A stretch of DNA of 33,832 nt from Lachnospiraceae bacterium (GTDB taxonomy: Bacteria; Bacillota; Clostridia; Lachnospirales; Lachnospiraceae). The notes under the pieces are model-generated. The model searched no databases. It was not told the DNA's origin and saw only the letters and a list, made by a program, of their open reading frames with translations. Below are positions 26,485 to 33,827 of the stretch, in pieces (the stretch's first letter is position 1; each line of letters begins with the position of its first letter). The position numbers and the translations under genes are program-made. The stretch spans positions 15,380-49,211 of the forward strand of contig JAAUZD010000019.1 of NCBI GenBank assembly GCA_014804785.1, in the 5' to 3' direction.

Positions 26485-27111
26485 CTATTGTTCTTCTAAT
26501 AATTTCTGGAAAAATTCATCAGCTTCTTTGCTCTGATCTAAAATATCTCGCCACTTTTTATTTTGTGTATTACACTTTTGGTTACAAATATGAATCTCAA
26601 ACGATTCTTTATTTTTAAATTTTAGCCTAATGATCAATTCAGCAATTTCTGAGGTTGAAGTTTCGGTTATTGTTTCCGAATCAGCCGCCCCAACAATCGC
26701 ACCTGTTGTTCCAAACAATATTGCCCCTTTCAAGGCGTTATTTTTGTTTGAATTTGATATTGTGCGCGTTCGTGTACTGGACGCTATGACCATTTCATAA
26801 TCTGTCAAGTCAGTATAATCAATTTCATATGGCTTAACATGATATCTAACAACAAGAATTTTCTTCTGAGTGGTATCAAAATACATATGAGCATCTACAA
26901 CCTTTAATTCTTTATCAGCATTCATGCCTCTATGCTCATACCAACAATGATATATACCATCTTCCTTTTTAAACAAACCTATTCTTTTAGGTTCTTTAAT
27001 CACTTCGCACTTAAAATCCTCTTTATTAATTCCTGACAAATTACTAGCACGAATCAAGGCTTCATCTTTACTTCTTACTGGCCAATCTTCAAACTCATAT
27101 AGTTTAATCAT
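26485..27111 (-). CDS. Jag-N-like domain protein with glycine-rich hydrophobic segment
   Basis: This is a 208-residue protein. The first ~60 residues (SKDEALIRASNLSGINKEDF, then CEVIKEPKRIGLFKKEDG) resemble the Jag N-terminal domain, a small fold found with RNA-binding proteins. The middle is beta-rich. A short hydrophobic Gly/Ala segment (KGAILFGTTGAIVGA) at about 127-141 is common in short-domain membrane-associated or oligomerising proteins. The C-terminus is a charged helix. The ATG at 27111 has GAGGG 7 nt upstream; the ORF start at 27147 has none. It is closed by its own terminator. Function is unknown; it is probably a phage accessory gene. Confidence 0.6.
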   Translation of the reverse strand: MIKLYEFEDWPVRSKDEALIRASNLSGINKEDFKCEVIKEPKRIGLFKKEDGIYHCWYEHRGMNADKELKVVDAHMYFDTTQKKILVVRYHVKPYEIDYTDLTDYEMVIASSTRTRTISNSNKNNALKGAILFGTTGAIVGAADSETITETSTSEIAELIIRLKFKNKESFEIHICNQKCNTQNKKWRDILDQSKEADEFFQKLLEEQ

Positions 27112-27205
27112 ACTGTTTCCCTCATAATCAATCATCCAATATAACACATTATCAATTTAGTAGATTATACTACAAGCACAAGCCTTCTACAACCATACCT
27201 ACTAT

Positions 27206-27661
27206 CTATTTCTCTGCTACACCACTCCCCACATCATTACTTTTCACTTCCACCGCACTCTGAAAGCTATCCATCATCACCTTATAAGCATCTTCAAAAA
27301 ATCCCTTCTTCTGAAGCATTCCCTCACAAAACCGTTTCTGATCCGCTTCTGACATACAGTCAAACATCTGGCACATAGTAGTTGCAGCATCAAATTCTTC
27401 TTTTTTCTTCCTACTTTGCAGGAATGCTTCTGTATGAAGTGCCGAAAGTGCAATAGCTCTGTTAGTGTATTCATGTGATACTGCAAACAAATCATTAATA
27501 TATTTCTCATAGCTTTCATTATTTGCAAATATGTCATATAGCTCTGTAAATTTATAAGTAGAAAGAATGATCCCTTGATGTTCTGGTTTCAAATACCGTA
27601 TAGCGTTATAGATATTATCCAGACTAATATTACTATTTACTTGTTTCTTCTCCGTGATCAA
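27206..27661 (-). CDS. Hypothetical helical protein
   Basis: This 151-residue protein is almost wholly helical, with Met/Cys-containing helices (TMCQMFDCMSEADQKRFCEG). I do not recognise it. It is annotated from TTG (27659-27661), but GGAGG lies only 3 nt from that codon and 6 nt from the following ATC, so the start is uncertain by one codon. It lies between a small helix-turn-helix gene and the Jag-N-like gene on the same strand, in the phage accessory block. Confidence 0.55.
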   Translation of the reverse strand: MITEKKQVNSNISLDNIYNAIRYLKPEHQGIILSTYKFTELYDIFANNESYEKYINDLFAVSHEYTNRAIALSALHTEAFLQSRKKKEEFDAATTMCQMFDCMSEADQKRFCEGMLQKKGFFEDAYKVMMDSFQSAVEVKSNDVGSGVAEK

Positions 27662-27819
27662 TTTCCTCCGTACATTATAATTCTCTATTCAGTTGTCCTA
27701 TTTAATTTGATTTTTGCAGCTTGATTATTGTGCTGCTTTGAATAATATTAGATTTAATTGAATTTTAAATATGTGCTTGATTGATTAATGAGTTACTATT
27801 TGTTTTACTGCTAATTTGA

Positions 27820-27999
27820 TTAATGCGTATCCAGATAATCATTGAGAGCTTGCAATGAGGACTCCCATAATTCACGTTTGCCATTCATAAATTTTGAAAT
27901 AATCTCTATCGGTATTCCTGTAACTTCTGAAATATTCTTTTGCCTAAATGCAAATGTCTTTTCTAATAGCTTGTTTCTTACGCTTTCCTGTGTCATCAT
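27820..27999 (-). CDS. Small helix-turn-helix protein
   Basis: This is a ~59-residue protein made of a single helix-turn-helix domain (FRQKNISEVTGIPIEIISKF, then NGKRELWESSLQALNDYL). AAGG lies 5-8 nt before two adjacent ATG codons; the first (27999) is listed. It is clearly related to the 65-residue protein at 29271-29468, with the same spacing of TG(I/L), S-F/W and the C-terminal NxYL/NFL helix. Both resemble single-domain Cro/phage-type regulators. Likely targets are the operators seen in this block, but no direct evidence links them. Confidence 0.7.
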   Translation of the reverse strand: MMTQESVRNKLLEKTFAFRQKNISEVTGIPIEIISKFMNGKRELWESSLQALNDYLDTH

Positions 28000-28074
28000 T
28001 TTCACCTTCCTCGTATATTTTATTGGTATATCAAATTATTTGATAAAATAAAAAACATTTTTTATATAGTAAAA

Positions 28075-28098
28075 TAGCCATGCACGCATGCATGGCTA
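28075..28098 (-). terminator. Hairpin terminator after the MazF-like gene
   Basis: TAGCCATGC (28075-28083) pairs with GCATGGCTA (28090-28098) over 6 nt, followed on the minus strand by ATTTTAC. It ends the MazF-like transcript before the next gene. A second weak structure (TTGCA/TGCAA inside ACTCA/TGAGT) lies at about 28128-28166. Confidence 0.65.
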
Positions 28099-28189
28099 CT
28101 AACATTGAACTGTAATACATTGTACTAGACTCAGTTGCACGTATGCAATTCGTCCAAATTGAGTAACATATATCTGTGAGTTAACTATA

Positions 28190-28801
28190 TCATTCTATAG
28201 AAAAATCGTCAATACTAAAATCAAAAAATTCATTTATCTTTTTATATATTCTTAAAATGTTGTATTCGCCAACATTATAAGTTTTATCATATGAAACCTT
28301 TTCAATTCTTCTATAATGAATTGTTCTCATTTGGTCAAAACGTAAATATGATATTTTCTCATTATCATGTTCTTTATTTGGGACACCTAATTTAATAGGA
28401 AATTCCATCACCCTTAGTGCTTCGCTAGAACATGGTATCACAAAATACATATTAGCCTTCATCTCGGACATCACAACACCATAATGTCCATCTGATATTT
28501 CACTACAATAACCATAACCAAAGTTAATATGAACAATGTCACCAATATTTATTTGAGAAGGATAATTGGGTGGAAGATATTTCCTTTTATCTTGAACCAT
28601 TTTTTCTTTTTCAACAGGATTCTTTTCTTCTCTGATTTTTTTTATTAACGTCTTTTCTATTTTATCTTTTCTTGTATCTATTGCCAACTTATTACACCAT
28701 CCAATAAACTTGTCGAAATTATTTGGTGTAATATTTTGGATGATAGTGCCTTTTAGTGTACCCATTAAAGAGACTAATTTTTTGCTTTCTTCTTCAGTCA
28801 T
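28190..28801 (-). CDS. PemK/MazF-like protein with N-terminal helical extension
   Basis: This is a 203-residue protein. The C-terminal ~115 residues match the MazF/PemK fold: IGDIVHINFGYGYCSEISDG opening, GVVMS and YFVIPCSS strands, and the RFDQMRTIHYRRIEKV end that carries basic residues near the active site in these ribonucleases. The first ~85 residues are charged helices not found in ordinary MazF (about 110 aa). No antitoxin-sized partner abuts it; the nearest candidate is the small helix-turn-helix gene at 27820. The start has GGGGA 6 nt upstream. It could be a sequence-specific RNase used by the phage-like element or a solitary PemK-like protein with another role. Confidence 0.75.
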   Translation of the reverse strand: MTEEESKKLVSLMGTLKGTIIQNITPNNFDKFIGWCNKLAIDTRKDKIEKTLIKKIREEKNPVEKEKMVQDKRKYLPPNYPSQINIGDIVHINFGYGYCSEISDGHYGVVMSEMKANMYFVIPCSSEALRVMEFPIKLGVPNKEHDNEKISYLRFDQMRTIHYRRIEKVSYDKTYNVGEYNILRIYKKINEFFDFSIDDFSIE

Positions 28802-28883
28802 AGCATTTCCCCAATCATCAATATTATAATTATCTATTATATACCAATAATTGACAGAATACTACTAAATTTTTCATACATCA

Positions 28884-29190
28884 CCGCATGATGCCTGTTC
28901 AACACCATGCGGATGTACAATCTGATAAAGTGTGGAGCCTTTACCAGAACCCTATATACATTGTGGAGATGCATATAGGGTTCTGTATTGTTATTGTGGT
29001 CACACATTAGTGGAGTCAGCGTGACTGTCCAACTTGTGGAGAGTTGGACAAAGGGTTGATATACTTTTGACGGCATACCAGCCATGCCTAAAAGAAGCAA
29101 GTAATACATGGAAGAATCTATGTCAACTGCATAACGCAGCTATTAGCGTGTGGCACAAAAGGTTCTATGCTGGCAGTAATCTTCCACAAT
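28884..29190 (-). ncRNA. Candidate structured RNA with repeated CUCCAC hairpin loops
   Basis: This ~300-nt gene-free region is packed with hairpins. Read on the minus strand, four successive stems have CUCCAC in the loop: 29050-29026 (UGUCCAACU/AGUUGGACA), 29025-28999 (GUCACGC/GUGUGAC), 28984-28946 (16-bp stem AGAACCCUAUAUGCAU/AUGUAUAUAGGGUUCU) and 28945-28924 (GGUAAAG/CUUUAUC). Three of them need G-U pairs on the minus strand that would be A-C mismatches on the plus strand, so the RNA is probably minus-strand. More stems are CCGCATG/CATGCGG (28884-28912), GGCAT/ATGCC (29071-29087) and a long-range GGAAGA/UCUUCC pair (about 29110-29186). Frames across it lack ribosome sites. I know no named class that fits. 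It lies between the MazF-like gene and a helix-turn-helix gene, downstream of the RNA polymerase gene. Confidence 0.65.
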
Positions 29191-29270
29191 TCTATCCAAC
29201 CCTCTTGTGCCTGATATTCATAACATTTAACAGATTTATAATAATCCATATGGGTTATTATCTATAATAA

Positions 29271-29468
29271 TCATGCAAATTTTTTCTGTTTTTCCCTAAG
29301 AAAATTTTGCACCGCATTAATTTCTGTTTCCTTTAAATTTACTCTTCCAGAAAACCATGAAGATAAAATACTGCTACTCAGTCCAGTCTGTTTCGCTACA
29401 ATACCTTTCTTCATACCGTTCTCTTCAAGGAAGTTCAACATTTCCTGTCTTAATTCTTCTGATTTCAT
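29271..29468 (-). CDS. Small helix-turn-helix protein
   Basis: This is a 65-residue protein that is a single helix-turn-helix domain (GIVAKQTGLSSSILSSWFSG, then NLKETEINAVQNFL). GGAGG lies 8 nt before the ATG. It is a paralogue of the protein at 27820-27999. It lies between the RNA polymerase gene and the structured RNA region, separated from the polymerase stop by a hairpin. It may be the regulator that reads the repeated operator at the polymerase promoter, which would form a feedback loop; that is inference from position. Confidence 0.75.
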   Translation of the reverse strand: MKSEELRQEMLNFLEENGMKKGIVAKQTGLSSSILSSWFSGRVNLKETEINAVQNFLREKQKKFA

Positions 29469-29503
29469 TACAAAATCCTCCCTTCATTACCATAACTAAG
29501 AGC

Positions 29504-29542
29504 AAGCCCCGAAAGCCTTGATTTATCAGCGTTTCAGGACTT
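29504..29542. terminator. Hairpin between the RNA polymerase gene and the small HTH gene
   Basis: On the minus strand AAGUCCUGAAA pairs with UUUCGGGGCUU over 11 bp with two G-U pairs, around a 17-nt loop. It has no U-run on that strand. On the plus strand the same stem has two C-A mismatches but is followed by five T. It may end or slow transcription after the polymerase gene, or be an RNA processing signal. Confidence 0.5.
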
Positions 29543-29581
29543 TTTGTAAAAATATCTTCGATTTTTATATCAGCACATAAG

Positions 29582-32500
29582 TTATGAAACTTTATCGCTA
29601 ATATCTTTTTCTCTCATCGAAAATAAGCCTAACAGCAGTTCCTTATGTGAATTATACAGGATATCCATAATTGCTTTCTTATACTGCCCTGCACCGCCAT
29701 CATGGGCTCTGGCTTGGTTTGATCCGAATAATTTGTAGAGTATAAGGTACACTGTCTGCTTGGTCAGTTTTATTTCTGCCGCTTCTTCTACAACACCTCT
29801 AAACAGTTCCCTCTTCTCCATTTCTGCATCATACTCTAATCCATTTGCCTTTGAATGATTGACATGCAGTTCTTTCCTGTTATTTTCATACTTCTCTGCC
29901 AGTTCTATTATTCTTTTGGCATGTTTGTCGTTTCCAGTCTTCAGTTTACCATTCTGTCTATACTCAACAGGCTTTTCAAAAAAATCAATGAATCCTAATG
30001 TAACACTATCCCTCTTTTTCTTATGGGGATATTCATCTTTAAGTATCTGTTGAAGATAATCCATACTGCAATTAAAATATTCATAATATGCCGTGTCACT
30101 TTCAGGAAATACTTCTTTAAAAAACATCGGTCTTGCCATGACATGTTCCCTGTTTCTTTTACGGCTTTTAAGCAACGTGTCAATTTCTTTATTGTTATCT
30201 CTCAGTTGCTTTTTACTTTCTTCCGTTACAGAAGTGGATATGCCTTTCAATATTTCCTCATTTTCAGCATTTAAACTGAGAACCTTTTGTATCACTTCAT
30301 AATCTGCTTTCTCTTCCTCTGCAATATCCGTATCAGTTGTCAGGTACTTTTTCTTTACGGTTTTAACTATAAATTCAACATCTCCTGTTTTGATTATGTC
30401 ATGCAACAGATTATCGGAATCTGCATGACCGACAATATAGCTTCTAATCTTTTTCAGTTCTGCATCTGTATCAATCGGATATTCCCGTTTTGCTCTGTCA
30501 ATCTCACATCCGGAAATAGATGCAAGCTTTGAAATTTCGTTCCTAAGATATAATAATACATTCTTCTTTTTCTCTTCATCAATGCCGGCATCATAAAGCA
30601 CATCAAAATAATATGATTCTAATAGCTGTGATAAATCTACAATTTCCCCGATTTTAGCATTTGCGATTGTTTTATCACAATCAATAAAATCTTCCATACA
30701 ATAATATCTTGCTTTGGATTTAGGTTGTACCAAACATATGGGAGTTGGAAAATTTTCCTCACAATACCGTGCCTTCTCAACTAATATCTCATTTGAGCTG
30801 ACCAACAGGGTATCTGAATCAAAATCCATTCCATTAGCCCGATACATAATATCTGATTCTATACTATTTATTACCACAATATTATCAGAAAGCATCATAT
30901 ACCTGTCAAACCATTCATGATATGTATTATGCAAGCATATCACATTTCCAGAATAAATGTGTGGACTCCTTGTTGCAATCAAATCTTTGTCATGCGAAAA
31001 ATATTTGCAGTATGCTTCTCTCCCCTTATGTATGCGCATCCACTCATTTTGCTGAATACCGCATGCATGTTGCATCATCTCAAAAGGATTAGAACATACA
31101 ACACAATAATCTGAGTTTTCCAGTTTATATTTTCCTTGCTTTAACAAATCTTTATAATCTGTACCAAGCATATTGTTCTTATAATCTCTGAAAAACTTGG
31201 TATATTGTACATCTGGATTGATCTTATATAATTCGCACACAGAATCATCAAATTTATATATCTTTTCCTTCGCCTTATTTGCCTTTTTATGTCCCTTTCT
31301 TTCAATAAACACATTCATAAAATAGTCATTATCATCTTTAGCTTTCTGTATTCGGTCAAATTCATAACGCAACAGTTCTCTCACTTCATCCTTGTTTAAT
31401 GGAATAGAATTATCGACCTGATAATTATATCCTTTGATAAAGCCAGACGCATATTCATTCTTCACAACCCCAAATATACATTCATCTCTTTCTATCTCTT
31501 TCAACCAATACTCAAAAGTAGCTTGTTCTAAGTCCTCTACTGAATTTTCAAATGGTATAAAATTCTTCTGTTTCATGAATTTTAAACTATTCGGAGTCGT
31601 GATCAGCTTAATCTCTTCCACAGTCTTCGCTAAAGTGAAACCATTTAATTGCTTTATGTCAGTCACTTCATTATCTCTAAACCATCTCTGTATATCAAAA
31701 CAGAATGCTGCGCTCTTAAAGAATCTGTTTCTTAGGAGAATCATGGACTTACCATCATGGTAATATTCTGGAGAAAGAAGAGACTGTCCATCAAATATAT
31801 CATTATAAATGGTGAATTCTTCTTCATTATCATGTGTGACTGCCCTTCCATCCTGACCCATTTCAGTGATACTTGCCTTGCCTTTGGCAATTTTACAAGG
31901 TACTTTAATATCTGGAACCAACAATATCTCATTACATTTAATAACTGCAATATCTTTAATTTCGCTTAGTATAAGGCTTTCTGCTGCTTTTAATCCAGCT
32001 ATATCAACTTTCTCTGATATACTGTCATAATCAATCCCCATTCTTGCCCATGTCAAAAAATCTTCTAACAACTTTTCCTTAATAAACAGAATTGCTCCTG
32101 TCCGTGCTTTTCCTGGACTCCTCATGAACTGTACATATTTTTCACCATCCAGAATGAACCCTGGATATACTTCATCCATCAATTCATCTATCTTTTTATC
32201 TGTCTTTAATTCCTCTACAATTTCAAGACTGTACTTTCCTTTTTTATCTATCTTTATTCGTGGTTTGCATTTAACCTGTCCGTCTTTATCTTTCGCTACA
32301 GTCTTAGAAGATTTATCAAATGTAACGTTTACTATATCATTTGAATATACTTTATCTCCAATAATATCAAAAAAAGCATTCTGAATTTTAGACCAATGGA
32401 TTGCCCCTAAAGAATATGGCATCTTCACTTTATATAGCTTTCTCGGTAAAACCTTTCTGTCTTTGTCCCAAAAGACAGATGTATTATATCCACAATCGTA

Positions 32501-32587
32501 TTCTTGATTACCATATATATAGCGTGCTTCAATACTCATAATTGATACACCATCTTTTAAATCATCAAGCGTTATTCTTCTACTCAT
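29582..32587 (-). CDS. YonO-like single-subunit two-barrel RNA polymerase
   Basis: This 1001-residue protein carries the signature of the YonO/QDE-1 branch of the two-barrel polymerases, which also includes the beta/beta' subunits of cellular RNA polymerase. The motif ANGMDFDSDTLLV places catalytic aspartates at D588, D590 and D592. The usual form is DxDGD, so the Gly to Ser change at 591 is odd. The preceding TRSPHIYSGN (R540, P542, G547) matches the conserved Arg-Pro...Gly segment found before this motif in the family. A CxxC (C495, C498) with C509 may bind zinc. After the motif, NAKIGEIVDLSQLL fits the next conserved helix. The ATG at 32587 has GGAGG 9 nt upstream; a TTG two codons earlier is less likely. 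In SPbeta-type phages such enzymes transcribe late genes without a sigma factor; that role here is inferred. Confidence 0.8.
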   Translation of the reverse strand: MSRRITLDDLKDGVSIMSIEARYIYGNQEYDCGYNTSVFWDKDRKVLPRKLYKVKMPYSLGAIHWSKIQNAFFDIIGDKVYSNDIVNVTFDKSSKTVAKDKDGQVKCKPRIKIDKKGKYSLEIVEELKTDKKIDELMDEVYPGFILDGEKYVQFMRSPGKARTGAILFIKEKLLEDFLTWARMGIDYDSISEKVDIAGLKAAESLILSEIKDIAVIKCNEILLVPDIKVPCKIAKGKASITEMGQDGRAVTHDNEEEFTIYNDIFDGQSLLSPEYYHDGKSMILLRNRFFKSAAFCFDIQRWFRDNEVTDIKQLNGFTLAKTVEEIKLITTPNSLKFMKQKNFIPFENSVEDLEQATFEYWLKEIERDECIFGVVKNEYASGFIKGYNYQVDNSIPLNKDEVRELLRYEFDRIQKAKDDNDYFMNVFIERKGHKKANKAKEKIYKFDDSVCELYKINPDVQYTKFFRDYKNNMLGTDYKDLLKQGKYKLENSDYCVVCSNPFEMMQHACGIQQNEWMRIHKGREAYCKYFSHDKDLIATRSPHIYSGNVICLHNTYHEWFDRYMMLSDNIVVINSIESDIMYRANGMDFDSDTLLVSSNEILVEKARYCEENFPTPICLVQPKSKARYYCMEDFIDCDKTIANAKIGEIVDLSQLLESYYFDVLYDAGIDEEKKKNVLLYLRNEISKLASISGCEIDRAKREYPIDTDAELKKIRSYIVGHADSDNLLHDIIKTGDVEFIVKTVKKKYLTTDTDIAEEEKADYEVIQKVLSLNAENEEILKGISTSVTEESKKQLRDNNKEIDTLLKSRKRNREHVMARPMFFKEVFPESDTAYYEYFNCSMDYLQQILKDEYPHKKKRDSVTLGFIDFFEKPVEYRQNGKLKTGNDKHAKRIIELAEKYENNRKELHVNHSKANGLEYDAEMEKRELFRGVVEEAAEIKLTKQTVYLILYKLFGSNQARAHDGGAGQYKKAIMDILYNSHKELLLGLFSMREKDISDKVS

Positions 32588-32948
32588 TAACAATTACCTC
32601 CACAATAACAACAAATTTAATAGCTTCAGTTATTACTTCTCCATTCATCACAAAACTTTTCTCATAATTTCTTCAAACCTTCAAAAATTCCATGGAAAAT
32701 TTTAATTTTTCCGCAAAAATCAGAAATAAATCCAAAAAATCCGTAACAAAAAATAAACTTAAAGCAATCCCAATTTTGAAACTGCTTTAAATCTATATAT
32801 CACTTCTACAATCACTATTAAATTTTCACTCACATAATGGAATCTTTGAATCTGTGTGTTTGTATGTATTAGTTACCTATATCAGTTTTGCAATCCATGT
32901 ACTGCCAATACAATGAATTGCTTTATATGATCGAATATATGTTCTGTG
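32588..32948 (-). other. Long 5' leader of the RNA polymerase gene
   Basis: About 360 nt separate the predicted transcription start from the polymerase ATG. No long frame is present. A 22-codon frame (32648-32580) ends in TAG overlapping the polymerase start (AATGAGTAG), which could couple translation, but its ribosome site is weak. An attenuator-like hairpin lies in the middle. The leader is very A/T-rich. Confidence 0.5.
32747..32790 (-). terminator. Attenuator-like hairpin in the polymerase leader
   Basis: On the minus strand TTAAAGCA (32790-32783) pairs with TGCTTTAA (32766-32759), followed by GTTTATTTTTTG. This is the form of an intrinsic terminator inside the leader, about 160 nt after the start of transcription. 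It could limit polymerase expression until it is read through. Confidence 0.6.
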
Positions 32949-32973
32949 CTCATAATTATATCGAATGTATGTT
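32930..32973. promoter_or_regulatory. Direct-repeat operator at the polymerase promoter
   Basis: ATCGAATATATGTT (32930-32943) and ATCGAATGTATGTT (32960-32973) differ at one of 14 positions and are exactly 30 bp apart, close to three helical turns. One copy lies in the spacer between -35 and -10; the other lies just after the start of transcription. This is a typical repressor arrangement. Confidence 0.65.
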
Positions 32974-32983
32974 TGTATGTCAA
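32955..32983 (-). promoter_or_regulatory. Consensus sigma-A promoter driving the RNA polymerase gene
   Basis: On the minus strand TTGACA (32983-32978), a 17-nt spacer and TATAAT (32960-32955) make a perfect match to the primary sigma consensus. No coding gene other than the polymerase lies downstream. The host enzyme would therefore make the phage polymerase, with control by the repeat operator. Confidence 0.85.
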
Positions 32984-32993
32984 GAGTAAAAAA

Positions 32994-33028
32994 TACCAGT
33001 CACTTTAGTTTGATTTTGGTGACTGGTA
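32994..33028 (-). terminator. Intrinsic terminator of the metallopeptidase-like gene
   Basis: TACCAGTCAC (32994-33003) and GTGACTGGTA (33019-33028) form a perfect 10-bp stem. On the minus strand it is followed by six T. The stem begins right at the gene's stop codon and insulates the polymerase promoter just beyond it. Confidence 0.88.
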
Positions 33029-33742
33029 CTAAAAATTTCTTTCTATCATATCTATCACTGTTTTTAATTCATCTGTATCATTTATAAAGACATCAATAGA
33101 ATCAAATTTACCCAAAATTTCTATAATTCTGCTTATATCTGAGATATTTGCATGATCTTCAATAAAATGTTCTGGAAACATATCAGGGAAAATACTAATA
33201 TATGCCATAGTTTCAGCTATTGCAAACAATTCATCACGCATAAACTCCAAATTATTTGATGATAATTCCTTGGCAAACTTAAACTTTTTAGCCATAGTAT
33301 CGATGTACACACGATCATCCACAATTTTCTTATTTTTATGGAGCAAATCATAATAAATGATAAGTTCTTTTTTCTTTGTTAAAAATTCATCCAAATAATA
33401 AAATAGTTTATAATCATAATGTCCTTCAATCTCATATAAATCAGATAACATCATTTTCTTTGTAATAATACACCTATGTACTAAATGAATCAGTTCATGT
33501 ATTGTTTTTCTGATAGATGCTTCTAATGACAAATCAGATTTTAACAAAATGTATGCCTTTTTATTTATAGTCTGTGGCATAACAACTGTTGCATCTATGT
33601 ACTCAAATTGGTCTTTACATAGCATTACTTTCTCTCTTTGTTTCTCTGTTTCAGTATATTGCATAATGATATCATAAAAATAATCGCTTTCAATAATTTC
33701 TATTTCACTACAAAATGTCATGCGTCGAATTATAGTTCCCAC
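33029..33742 (-). CDS. HExxH metallopeptidase-like protein (ImmA/IrrE-like)
   Basis: This 237-residue protein has a zinc-protease motif HELIH (H82, E83, H86, counted from the GTG at 33742) in an IRKTIHELIHLVH helix. A later segment (RDELFAIAETMAY, then FPEHF) resembles the Glu-bearing helix that gives the third ligand in ImmA/IrrE peptidases. Those enzymes cleave or inactivate repressors of mobile elements. The rest is divergent, so the family is tentative. Start choice is open: GTG at 33742 directly follows an in-frame TAG and has no ribosome site; ATG at 33721 has only a distant GGTGG. The 5' end may therefore have been altered. It is upstream of, and insulated from, the RNA polymerase gene. 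Confidence 0.6.
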   Translation of the reverse strand: MGTIIRRMTFCSEIEIIESDYFYDIIMQYTETEKQREKVMLCKDQFEYIDATVVMPQTINKKAYILLKSDLSLEASIRKTIHELIHLVHRCIITKKMMLSDLYEIEGHYDYKLFYYLDEFLTKKKELIIYYDLLHKNKKIVDDRVYIDTMAKKFKFAKELSSNNLEFMRDELFAIAETMAYISIFPDMFPEHFIEDHANISDISRIIEILGKFDSIDVFINDTDELKTVIDMIERNF

Positions 33743-33800
33743 CTACGGCAGCTTTACCGCAGATTAAATTCGACATCTCCCATATATTGTCTCTCCTAAC

Positions 33801-33827
33801 GTGCTGTATATTACGGCACATTTTTTT
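33801..33827 (+). terminator. Plus-strand intrinsic terminator at the window edge
   Basis: GTGCTGTA (33801-33808) pairs with TACGGCAC (33812-33819) with one G-U pair over a three-base loop, followed by seven T. No plus-strand gene ends here inside the window, so it may face read-through or act on a short transcript not visible to me. Confidence 0.6.

Noticed and set aside
28884-29190. Known large phage RNAs (ROOL, GOLLD) or an IscB-type guide RNA
   Set aside because: The region is shorter than ROOL or GOLLD and no IscB/TnpB-like nuclease gene is near; I could not match a known class by eye.
28837-29267. Protein-coding frames on either strand across the hairpin region
   Set aside because: Neither frame has a ribosome site, and the dense stems with strand-specific G-U pairs fit an RNA better.
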